Source of the DNA: Spirochaetia bacterium
Lineage (GTDB): Bacteria; Spirochaetota; Spirochaetia; JABMQR01
DNA length: 5,061 nt
NCBI GenBank assembly: GCA_016784705.1
Contig: JADHUD010000196.1
Span: 1 to 5,061 of the forward strand
Direction: 5' to 3'
The position numbers and the translations under genes are program-made. The first letter of the stretch is position 1, and each line of letters begins with the position of its first letter. Below the pieces are notes generated by a model, which was given only the letters and a program-made list of their open reading frames with translations, was not told the origin of the DNA and made no database searches. Positions 1 to 5,061 of this stretch are shown one piece after another.

Positions 1-812
1 CTGGCGCACAGGGAATCTGCAAGAAGTTTACATATACCTAAACCGCGGTATCTTGGTTCAACATATAAATGCTTTACCGAGTAGACAAGCGTTACATCAT
101 CCGGGTAAAGCGGTTTTGCTCCGATGAAACCGGCAAAATCTTCCATAGGTGACTCAACAAATATAATCAGCCACTTATTATCAAAGCCGCTCCAGGTTTT
201 CTGATATTCCTGTACTAAAATCTCATTAAGGGGAAAATCTACTCCGGAAAACTCGTCATACAGCCTGCTTTCCCCAATTTTTAAAATATAGTCTGTCCAT
301 TTTTCCCTGTTCTCATTTATAACAAAATCTGAGAGAATTAAATCTGAGACATCCTGTTCGGGTTCACCAAGCTGCTCCAGGAACGAAATTTCAGAGAGCT
401 GTTCATACCATATATAGATACTGCGCTTTATTTCCTTCTCTTTGAAATAGAACCACAACCGTTCTATGGCAGGCTCTTCTTTAAGATTGTTTTTAAAATT
501 TCTGAAAACCCCTTTCCCCAGTGAAAGGGACTCTTTGAGTTTTTCACGGAATATCGGGTTTCTGAGTGATGAAACAAACTTCTCCATTATTCTGAACCCA
601 TCAGCAGGTTTCCAAGAGGGAAGTTCCCGGTATCGAGCCTCTTTTTCTTCAGTACTGCCGACGGTAAATTCCTTTTGAATTGGTACTCCGTCCGCCAAAT
701 CAAACAGGTATGTCCCGGCCTGATCCTCCATACAGAAAATTACCTGATACATAAGTTCATCGGTCATGGGCGGCAGGGAATAATCCGGTACAATTTTTAT
801 GTTCTCATTCAT
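1..812 (-). CDS. UPF0158-type domain fused to a GNAT acetyltransferase-type domain (partial, C-terminus off the left edge)
   Basis: The open frame reads 270 residues and leaves the window without a stop. Residues about 21-137 match my recollection of the UPF0158 family (uncharacterised): a short acidic strand segment (MEDQAGTYLFDL, 28-39), then R-Y-x-E-L-P (60-65), a helix with GFRIMEKFV (72-80), and an F-R-x-F-K element (103-107) before an aromatic-rich helix. Residues about 205-270 look like the core of a GNAT fold: strand WLIIFVE (214-220), strand GFIGAKPL (228-235), and the acetyl-CoA pyrophosphate-binding loop VEPRYRGLGI (251-260), which fits R/Q-x-x-G-x-G. GNAT enzymes transfer acyl groups from acyl-CoA to amines; the substrate here is unknown. 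No signal peptide or membrane segment is visible, so a cytosolic protein is likely. The ATG at 812 was chosen because the domain begins soon after it. The frame stays open to ATGs at 899 and 896, which would add 29 residues at most but have no ribosome binding site. The domain assignments rest on motifs only. Confidence 0.8.
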   Translation of the reverse strand, partial: MNENIKIVPDYSLPPMTDELMYQVIFCMEDQAGTYLFDLADGVPIQKEFTVGSTEEKEARYRELPSWKPADGFRIMEKFVSSLRNPIFREKLKESLSLGKGVFRNFKNNLKEEPAIERLWFYFKEKEIKRSIYIWYEQLSEISFLEQLGEPEQDVSDLILSDFVINENREKWTDYILKIGESRLYDEFSGVDFPLNEILVQEYQKTWSGFDNKWLIIFVESPMEDFAGFIGAKPLYPDDVTLVYSVKHLYVEPRYRGLGICKLLADSLCA

Positions 813-818
813 AGAGAT

Positions 819-847
819 ATTGTACCTTTTTATTACCTTTTCAGCAA
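819..847 (-). promoter_or_regulatory. Possible promoter of the UPF0158-GNAT gene, predicting a leaderless transcript
   Basis: On the minus strand TTGCTG (842-847, 3 of 6 to the -35 consensus) is followed after 17 bases by TACAAT (819-824, 5 of 6 to the -10 consensus). Six bases (ATCTCT) then separate the -10 box from the ATG at 812, so the expected start of transcription falls on the A of the start codon. A weak AAGG lies 11 bases before the ATG and could instead act as a ribosome binding site on a longer transcript. The -35 match is poor. Confidence 0.3.
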
Positions 848-910
848 ACAGAAAGTAGAAAAATCTCTGTGAAACTCTGCAGGAAAAAGAGTTCATCATG
901 GGTGATATAC

Positions 911-940
911 TTGACATTCAGCCCTGTTACATACGATAGT
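911..940 (+). promoter_or_regulatory. Possible distal promoter upstream of eno
   Basis: A perfect TTGACA (911-916) is followed after 18 bases by GATAGT (935-940, 4 of 6 to the -10 consensus). It points towards eno and would give a leader of more than 200 bases. The -10 match is mediocre and a better placed promoter exists at 1032-1060, so this is a weak call. Confidence 0.25.
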
Positions 941-1031
941 CAGCTAAGCGGTAATTGCACTGACCGCAGCATTGTAATTAGGTTGTACGTTGTAAATTTT
1001 GATTATTACCTGTTTTTCAATCCGAATTTTA

Positions 1032-1060
1032 TTAACAAATTAATCAGAAAATTTTACAAT
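1032..1060 (+). promoter_or_regulatory. Sigma-70-type promoter of eno
   Basis: TTAACA (1032-1037, 5 of 6 to consensus) and TACAAT (1055-1060, 5 of 6) are separated by the optimal 17 bases in AT-rich DNA. Transcription would start near 1067, giving an eno leader of roughly 110 bases. It is the best promoter-like match I found in the divergent intergenic region 813-1179. Confidence 0.65.
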
Positions 1061-1127
1061 AAAGCTGCAATATGGGATGTGTTTTCAAATTGTTTTTTTG
1101 GAAGCAGCTAACAAGCATTGAATTAGC

Positions 1128-1175
1128 CATTCGGCACTCTCTTAAACCGAATGAGACTACTATTCAGAGGAGTAG
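1128..1175 (+). promoter_or_regulatory. Structured eno leader and ribosome binding site
   Basis: A perfect 7-base-pair stem, CATTCGG (1128-1134) with CCGAATG (1147-1153), closes a 12-base loop. Just after it lies a strong Shine-Dalgarno sequence AGAGGAG (1166-1172), 7 bases before the eno ATG, which settles the start. A second small stem, CTACT (1157-1161) with AGTAG (1171-1175), would enclose most of the Shine-Dalgarno. The first loop contains ACTCTCT, which could pair with AGAGGAGT if one base bulges. I recognise no known riboswitch class; a regulatory role is inference. Confidence 0.5.
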
Positions 1176-1179
1176 ACAT

Positions 1180-2475
1180 ATGAGTATTATTGAATTTATT
1201 GAGGCAAGAGAAATACTTGACTCACGCGGAAACCCAACTGTTGAAGTTGATGTAATTCTTGAAGACGGATCTATGGGACGCGCTGCAGTGCCCTCTGGCG
1301 CTTCAACCGGAATTCATGAAGCAGTTGAACTTCGTGACGGCGACAAGTCCCGTTATCTTGGTAAAGGGGTTTTAAAAGCTGTAGATAATGTTAACAATAT
1401 TATTGCAGGTGAGCTGATCGGGCTTGACGCACTGGATCAGGTTGATATTGACAGAACAATGATTGAACTTGACGGAACAGAAAATAAAGGCAAGCTGGGA
1501 GCTAATGCAATCCTTGGAGTATCCATGGCGACTGCACGGGCGGCAGCTGATTTTCTTGGTATACCGCTGTTCAAGTATCTTGGTGCATATCATTCCTGTG
1601 TATTACCGGTTCCAATGGCAAATATTATCAACGGCGGATCTCACGCAGACAACTCTGTGGATTTTCAGGAATTTATGGTTATGCCTGTTGGCGCGGCTTC
1701 TATTCGTGAAGCAGTCCGCATGATAGCTGAAGTTTTTCACAACCTCAAGAGCATCCTTAAATCAAAAGGCTATAGTACTGCAGTTGGTGATGAGGGCGGT
1801 TTTGCACCAAACCTGAAATCAAATGAAGAGGCATGTGAAGTTATTATTGAAGCCATAGAAAAAGCCGGTTACACGGTTGGCACAGATCTAATGATTGCAC
1901 TGGATCCTGCCATGTCGGAACTCTACAACAAAGAGACAAAAAAGTATGAGCTGAAATGGTCATCAGGAGCAACGCTTACAAGTGAAGAGATGGTAGACTA
2001 TTGGGCTGAATGGGTAGAAAAATATCCTATTATATCACTTGAAGATGGAATGGATGAAGATGACTGGGACGGCTGGAAACTGCTGACAGACAGAATCGGC
2101 GGTAAAGTTCAGCTGGTTGGTGACGACCTGTTTGTAACAAATACTAAAAGGCTTACTCAGGGTATTGAAAAGGGAATTGCAAACTCAATCCTTATTAAAG
2201 TAAACCAGATTGGTACACTCACAGAGACTTTTGAGGCAGTGGATATGGCTAAACGTGCCGGTTATACTGCAGTCGTATCTCACCGTTCCGGTGAGACTGA
2301 AGACAACTTTATTGCAGATCTGGTCGTAGCACTTGAAACAGGACAGATAAAAACAGGTTCCATGAGCAGATCAGACAGATTGGCAAAATACAACCAGCTT
2401 ATGAGAATTGAAGATTATCTTGAAGGTACCGCTTCATACCCCGGCATGAAAGCTTTCAACATTAAAAGGAGTTAA
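1180..2475 (+). CDS. eno: Enolase (phosphopyruvate hydratase)
   Basis: Enolase converts 2-phosphoglycerate to phosphoenolpyruvate in glycolysis and needs magnesium; it is cytosolic and usually dimeric or octameric. The product is 431 residues, the normal bacterial length. The N-terminal domain begins with EAREILDSRGNPTVEV (8-23) and carries the mobile loop PSGASTG (38-44). The barrel domain shows the full active site: E164 in DFQEF, E205 in GDEGGF, metal ligands D242, E288 (SLEDGM) and D315 (VGDDLF), K340 within the signature LIKVNQIGT (338-346), H368 in SHRSGET, and K391 in GQIKTG. No key residue is missing. The frame is open a further 36 codons upstream to an ATG at 1072, but the AGAGGAG 7 bases before 1180 and the conserved N-terminus fix the start at 1180. 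The gene stands alone, divergent from the UPF0158-GNAT gene and convergent with recX. A hairpin begins at its stop codon. Confidence 0.98.
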   Translation: MSIIEFIEAREILDSRGNPTVEVDVILEDGSMGRAAVPSGASTGIHEAVELRDGDKSRYLGKGVLKAVDNVNNIIAGELIGLDALDQVDIDRTMIELDGTENKGKLGANAILGVSMATARAAADFLGIPLFKYLGAYHSCVLPVPMANIINGGSHADNSVDFQEFMVMPVGAASIREAVRMIAEVFHNLKSILKSKGYSTAVGDEGGFAPNLKSNEEACEVIIEAIEKAGYTVGTDLMIALDPAMSELYNKETKKYELKWSSGATLTSEEMVDYWAEWVEKYPIISLEDGMDEDDWDGWKLLTDRIGGKVQLVGDDLFVTNTKRLTQGIEKGIANSILIKVNQIGTLTETFEAVDMAKRAGYTAVVSHRSGETEDNFIADLVVALETGQIKTGSMSRSDRLAKYNQLMRIEDYLEGTASYPGMKAFNIKRS

Positions 2476-2508
2476 TTCTCAATAATATTCTATTATTGAG
2501 AATTAACT
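2470..2508 (+). repeat. Long perfect hairpin overlapping the eno stop codon
   Basis: The arms 2470-2487 and 2491-2508 are perfectly complementary over 18 bases around a 3-base loop (TTC), and two G-T wobbles and an A-T pair extend the stem to 2467 and 2511. The stem includes the last sense codon and the TAA of eno. It is almost pure A-T apart from a few pairs. It is followed by TTTT only, so it may protect the 3' end of the mRNA or assist termination rather than act as a strong terminator alone. Confidence 0.7.
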
Positions 2509-2512
2509 TTTG

Positions 2513-2532
2513 AAGTTTGCTTTCGCAAACTT
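2513..2532 (+). repeat. Small stem-loop between eno and its terminator
   Basis: AAGTTTGC (2513-2520) pairs perfectly with GCAAACTT (2525-2532) around the loop TTTC; on the opposite strand the loop reads GAAA. It sits five bases after the long hairpin at the eno stop. There is no T-run directly after it (a run of seven T follows at 2552-2558), so I do not call it a terminator. Confidence 0.5.
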
Positions 2533-2570
2533 TGGAATAGTTCGTTTTAGCTTTTTTTATTGAAATTAGG

Positions 2571-2601
2571 GACTGTCTCAAAACGGGACAGTCTTTTTTT
2601 T
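2571..2601 (+). terminator. Intrinsic terminator of eno
   Basis: GACTGTCTC (2571-2579) pairs with GGGACAGTC (2585-2593), eight Watson-Crick pairs and one wobble, around the loop AAAAC. Eight T bases follow directly (2594-2601). This is the textbook layout for the plus strand. On the minus strand the bases after the stem are only weakly T-rich, so use by the convergent recX unit is possible but less certain. Confidence 0.9.
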
Positions 2602-2627
2602 ATGTTCAGCAATTTTATGTTCAGCAA
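2598..2627. repeat. Perfect 15-base tandem duplication
   Basis: TTTTATGTTCAGCAA occurs at 2598-2612 and again, directly abutting, at 2613-2627. The first copy overlaps the terminator T-run. It lies in the spacer between the eno terminator and the recX stop codon and codes for nothing. It looks like a replication-slippage duplication. Confidence 0.85.
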
Positions 2628-2643
2628 AACTTGAAATGTAACG

Positions 2644-3321
2644 TTAATCAAAGGTGTTCTCAGCTTGATTTGGAAAGCTGCGGTTTACTACTTTCAAGAC
2701 ATGTCCGTAATCAAACCCGCGGCGTATTAAAGCACGCAGCATTTTATCGCGACCCATATTTCTGCTTCGCAGAAGTTTTGCTGCAGCACTCTCGAGGGCA
2801 TCGGCAAGGGTCTCTTCATCAATACACTCATCAAGAACTTCCCGGATCACAGACCGATCGACACCTTTTCGTGCAAGCCCGGCCGAAAGCATCGCCCTGC
2901 CCTCAGGGTTCTTTCTTAAACGTACCCTAATCCATGTTTCGGCATACCGCCTGTCACTCAGCAGACAGCTCTCTGTTAATGAAGTTATTACATGATTTAT
3001 TGTTTTTTCCGAAAATTCTCTTCTGGCAAGCTTTATACGAAGCTCTGCTGTGCTGTGCTCACGAACTGCAAGTAAATCAACAGCCTTACTTTCTGCTCTC
3101 CAAAAATCTATTTTGTCTTTCAGGGTTGAGTACTCATATTCTGTCAGTTCCTGTCCGTTATACAGATGTAACTGTTCCGCAAACTTTCCGGGAACAAAAA
3201 AAGAGGAGCCATCTTCCGCAGCAGCAACAAAGCTGTTCCGGTTAACTCCTCTTTCAATTCTCCCGAAAAACGTTTTATCGTTTTGAGAACTGGAACTTTC
3301 GGCGTGCGCCTTTCTGTCCAT
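2644..3321 (-). CDS. recX: RecX, regulatory protein of RecA
   Basis: RecX binds RecA filaments and modulates recombination and the SOS response in the cytosol. The product is 225 residues, larger than the E. coli protein but usual for many other bacteria. The N-terminal part starts with FFGRIERG (18-25) and a strand segment ending FFVPGKFAEQL, the usual lead-in. Three-helix repeats follow: LLAVREHSTAELRIKLARREFS (83-104), then LLSDRRYAETWIRVRL, and RKGVDRSVIREVLDE, with a last repeat around MLRALIRRGFDYGHVLKVV. The ATG at 3321 is the only canonical start compatible with the conserved N-terminus, since no ATG, GTG or TTG follows in frame before that motif. It places the first 15 codons and part of the next inside rpsI. 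The Shine-Dalgarno is weak, so translation coupled to rpsI is likely. Linkage to ribosomal genes rather than to recA is a notable context. Confidence 0.9.
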   Translation of the reverse strand: MDRKAHAESSSSQNDKTFFGRIERGVNRNSFVAAAEDGSSFFVPGKFAEQLHLYNGQELTEYEYSTLKDKIDFWRAESKAVDLLAVREHSTAELRIKLARREFSEKTINHVITSLTESCLLSDRRYAETWIRVRLRKNPEGRAMLSAGLARKGVDRSVIREVLDECIDEETLADALESAAAKLLRSRNMGRDKMLRALIRRGFDYGHVLKVVNRSFPNQAENTFD

Positions 3322-3673
3322 ATTTCTTTCGTTCCACCATTCTTGAGTCACGAGTAAGAAACCCATTTGTTCGAAGTACTTTTGTGTTTGTCTCATCAAA
3401 AGCCTGAAGAGCTCTTGCAATACCATGACGGCATGCACCGGCCTGACCTGATGGTCCTCCGCCCTTCAAATTGATAACTACATCAAATTTCACTAACGTA
3501 TCAGTAACATCCATCGGTTGTTTAACTACATACACAAAACTTGGATTACCAAAGTACTCATCCACGTTCCGGCCATTAATAGTAATAACTCCGTTACCTT
3601 CTCTGAGATATACACGTGCTGTTGCTGTTTTTCTTCTGCCTGTTCCTAATGCCAGATTTAAATTCTTATCCAC
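3275..3673 (-). CDS. rpsI: 30S ribosomal protein S9
   Basis: S9 is a small-subunit protein whose C-terminal tail reaches the P-site tRNA. The product is 132 residues, standard for bacteria. Family marks are GTGRRKTATARVYL (10-23), INGR (32-35), the glycine-rich GGGPSGQAGACRHGIARAL (71-89), and the basic tail ending in FSKR. The start is GTG at 3673, supported by AGGAG (3681-3685) seven bases upstream and by homology right from the first residues. It follows rplM by 16 bases, the common L13-S9 pairing, and its last 47 bases also encode the N-terminus of recX. Confidence 0.98.
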   Translation of the reverse strand: MDKNLNLALGTGRRKTATARVYLREGNGVITINGRNVDEYFGNPSFVYVVKQPMDVTDTLVKFDVVINLKGGGPSGQAGACRHGIARALQAFDETNTKVLRTNGFLTRDSRMVERKKYGQKGARRKFQFSKR

Positions 3674-3689
3674 TTATCTGCTCCTGACC

Positions 3690-4118
3690 TTAAAGTTCTA
3701 CTGCTTCGGGTTGCTGCGCTGCATGCGGGTGATTTCCACCAGCATATACTTTCATGTTTGTGAACAGTTGTCTGCCCAATCTACCTTTGGGAAGCATGCC
3801 CCGAACAGCATTTTCCATCGGAAAGGTCGGTTTTCTTCTTACTATATCTGAATAAATTTCAGCAGTAAGTCCACCTGGATAACCTGAGTGTCTATAATAG
3901 ACCTTCTTATTCTCTTTTCCACCTGTCAAGGCAGCTTTTTCTGCATTTATGATAATGACAAAATCGCCATTATCGTGCAGTGGTGCAAATTCAGGTTTAT
4001 TTTTCCCACGAAGGATTTTTGCAGCTTCAACAGCTACTTTTCCCAGCCTTTTCCCTTCAGCATCAATTATAAACCACTTTTTAACCAAATTTTTTGGTTT
4101 TACATAAATTGTCTTCAT
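3690..4118 (-). CDS. rplM: 50S ribosomal protein L13
   Basis: L13 is an early-assembling protein of the large subunit that binds 23S rRNA. The product is 142 residues, the usual length. Recognisable stretches are W-F-I-I-D-A-x-G-x-x-L-G-K-V-A (15-29), the helix ending AAKILRGKNKPEFAP, then GDFVIIINAEK (51-61), YYRHSGYPGGL (74-84), and the conserved ENAVRGMLPKGRLGRQ (102-117) with a C-terminal H-P-H-x-A-Q-Q-P. The ATG at 4118 is preceded by AGGA (spacing 8). It heads the rplM-rpsI-recX unit. A small stem, AACCAAA with TTTGGTT (4083-4099), lies about 20 bases inside the coding sequence. Confidence 0.98.
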   Translation of the reverse strand: MKTIYVKPKNLVKKWFIIDAEGKRLGKVAVEAAKILRGKNKPEFAPLHDNGDFVIIINAEKAALTGGKENKKVYYRHSGYPGGLTAEIYSDIVRRKPTFPMENAVRGMLPKGRLGRQLFTNMKVYAGGNHPHAAQQPEAVEL

Positions 4119-4402
4119 TTCTTCTATCCTGTCACAGTATTATTGATGATTTCCTTACACTAAGTAATCTTTACCCAACTACTACATCAGAAAATAACCG
4201 AAATGCTCATTTGCGAATAGCAAACACCGATTTCTGCGTTTTTTCTTCCTGCAGGAAAATCATGGATTTCTTCATAAATAGCGGTGTATCGTTTCATATT
4301 TGACTATTATTGTCAAGCAGTTTCAACCAGAAGTGAGGTAATTTCAAAAATTGAAAAATTCCGATTTTTATAAATACCAATTTTCATCAAAGTATTCGTT
4401 TC
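4119..4402 (-). promoter_or_regulatory. rplM upstream region with a candidate -35 element and small dyads
   Basis: This gap between ilvD and rplM has no credible gene. On the minus strand a perfect TTGACA lies at 4311-4316, but the hexamer 17 bases on is AACGAT (4288-4293, 3 of 6), so the promoter is only tentative; it would give a leader of about 160 bases. TTGAC (4300-4304) and GTCAA (4312-4316) form a dyad with a 7-base spacer over that -35 box. The leader also contains a 12-base palindrome TTCCTGCAGGAA (4246-4257) and a short TTTGC/GCAAA stem (4210-4224). AT-only inverted repeats at 4342-4356 and 4354-4369, just past ilvD, lack GC pairs and do not make a convincing terminator. Confidence 0.35.
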
Positions 4403-5061
4403 TTACTCCTCAGGAAGTACTCTGACAGCACCTTTATCAGCAGAAGCAGCCATAAGTGCATAGGCTCGTAATGCTGCGGAAACTTTACGGTTCCGACCCT
4501 TTGGTTTGAAAGCCATGTTCCCCTTTTCCAGCTCTTTATCTCTTCTGTCTGCCAACTCCCGGGCACTGATTTTTAATTCAATTGTTCGTGAAGGGATATC
4601 AATTGAGATCAGATCCCCTTCCTGTATCAGGGCGATAGCTCCGCCGGCTGCTGCCTCGGGAGAAACGTGTCCTATGGATAACCCGGATGTACCCCCGGAA
4701 AAACGGCCATCAGTTATCAGGGCACACTCTTTCCCCAGATGCCGGGATTTGATATAGGATGTCGGATAGAGCATTTCCTGCATACCAGGACCACCTTTTG
4801 GTCCTTCATACCGGATAATTATTACATCGCCTTTAACGGCTGAACCATCCAGTATTCCTTCACAGGCTGCCTCCTGGGAATTAAACACTTTTGCCGGCCC
4901 GCTGAACGTATGTATTGAGGAATCAACCCCGGCAGTTTTAACGATACATCCCTGTTCGGCAATATTCCCGAACAAAACAGCCAGACCCCCATCAGGTGAG
5001 TAGCTATGGGCTATATCGCGGACACAGCCCTGTTCCCTGTCGCTGTCCAGTTCTTCATAGT
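4403..5061 (-). CDS. ilvD: Dihydroxy-acid dehydratase, C-terminal part (start off the right edge)
   Basis: IlvD dehydrates dihydroxy-acids to 2-keto acids in valine, isoleucine and leucine synthesis and carries an iron-sulfur cluster. The 218 residues in the window make up the C-terminal part, from a stretch ending SYSPDGGLAVLFGN to the stop at 4403. Family marks in fragment numbering are IVKTAGVD (39-46), RYEGPKGGPGMQEM (83-96), and the signature ITDGRFSGGTSGLSIGH (115-131), whose serine (S121) is the residue proposed as catalytic base in this family. HVSPEA and a closing basic-hydrophobic tail complete it. The cluster-binding cysteines of the N-terminal part are not in view. The frame is open to the right edge without a start, so the true N-terminus is outside. 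The gene points towards rplM but is separated from it by 284 bases, so a shared transcript is unproven. Confidence 0.96.
   Translation of the reverse strand, partial: YEELDSDREQGCVRDIAHSYSPDGGLAVLFGNIAEQGCIVKTAGVDSSIHTFSGPAKVFNSQEAACEGILDGSAVKGDVIIIRYEGPKGGPGMQEMLYPTSYIKSRHLGKECALITDGRFSGGTSGLSIGHVSPEAAAGGAIALIQEGDLISIDIPSRTIELKISARELADRRDKELEKGNMAFKPKGRNRKVSAALRAYALMAASADKGAVRVLPEE

Noticed and set aside
1072..1179. An in-frame ATG 36 codons before the eno start, about five bases after the predicted transcription start.
   Set aside because: It has no ribosome binding site, the extension resembles no enolase N-terminus, and the ATG at 1180 has an ideal AGAGGAG.
2566..2593. The sequence around GGGACTGTCTCAAAA resembles ends of some insertion sequences.
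   Set aside because: It is fully explained as one arm and loop of an intrinsic terminator, and there is no transposase gene, second end or target duplication nearby.
3246..3252. A strong AGAGGAG on the minus strand inside recX, just after the rpsI stop.
   Set aside because: No ATG, GTG or TTG in the recX frame follows at a usable distance, and starting here would delete the conserved N-terminal motif.
3322..3438. Upstream extension of the recX frame to an ATG at 3438 (39 extra residues).
   Set aside because: It lies wholly antiphase within conserved rpsI sequence and shows no RecX character; the ATG at 3321 suffices.
4086..4097. An A-rich run in rplM (A AAA AAT in frame) resembling a slippery heptamer.
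   Set aside because: L13 reads through intact in the zero frame to normal length and no fusion product would make sense.
4210..4224. A TTTGC/GCAAA stem in the rplM leader similar to the GTTTGC/GCAAAC stem after eno.
   Set aside because: The shared part is too short, and the loops and contexts differ, so it cannot be called a dispersed repeat from two copies.
4342..4369. AT-only inverted repeats after ilvD as a possible terminator.
   Set aside because: The stems have almost no GC pairs and lack a properly placed T-run on the minus strand.
4973..4975. A TTG at 4975 as the start of the ilvD frame.
   Set aside because: The frame continues upstream to the window edge with clear IlvD sequence (SYSPDGGLAV), so TTG is an internal leucine codon.

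Overview
The window is a stretch of bacterial chromosome of ordinary housekeeping character, moderately AT-rich and densely coding. It holds six protein genes, two of them cut by the window edges. I see no tRNA, rRNA, CRISPR array, insertion sequence or prophage gene. The lineage cannot be fixed from this sequence alone. The enolase, S9, L13, RecX and IlvD proteins are all bacterial in type, and the UPF0158-like protein together with the overall look suggests a free-living spirochaete-like bacterium. That is an inference of low to moderate confidence.

Layout, left to right. Bases 1-812 (minus strand) encode the first 270 residues of a protein that joins an uncharacterised UPF0158-type domain to a GNAT acetyltransferase-type domain; its C-terminus lies off the left edge. 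A 367-base divergent intergenic region (813-1179) carries a good sigma-70-type promoter for the plus-strand gene eno (enolase, 1180-2475) and a structured leader. After eno comes a 168-base convergent spacer with three successive stem-loops, the last a classic intrinsic terminator, and a perfect 15-base tandem duplication. From the right, on the minus strand, run rplM (L13), rpsI (S9) and recX (RecA modulator). L13 and S9 are 16 bases apart, and recX starts 47 bases inside the end of rpsI, so the three look like one transcription unit. A 284-base non-coding gap separates rplM from the C-terminal part of ilvD (dihydroxy-acid dehydratase, minus strand), which runs off the right edge.

How the genes relate. 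L13 and S9 are ribosomal proteins of the large and small subunits and are commonly co-transcribed. RecX, a small regulator of RecA filaments, is here tied to the ribosomal pair. Enolase (glycolysis) and IlvD (branched-chain amino acid synthesis) are independent metabolic genes. No novel multi-gene system is evident. The points most worth attention are the UPF0158-GNAT fusion and the long rpsI/recX coding overlap; the eno leader, the post-eno hairpins and a possible leaderless promoter for the fusion gene are smaller points.
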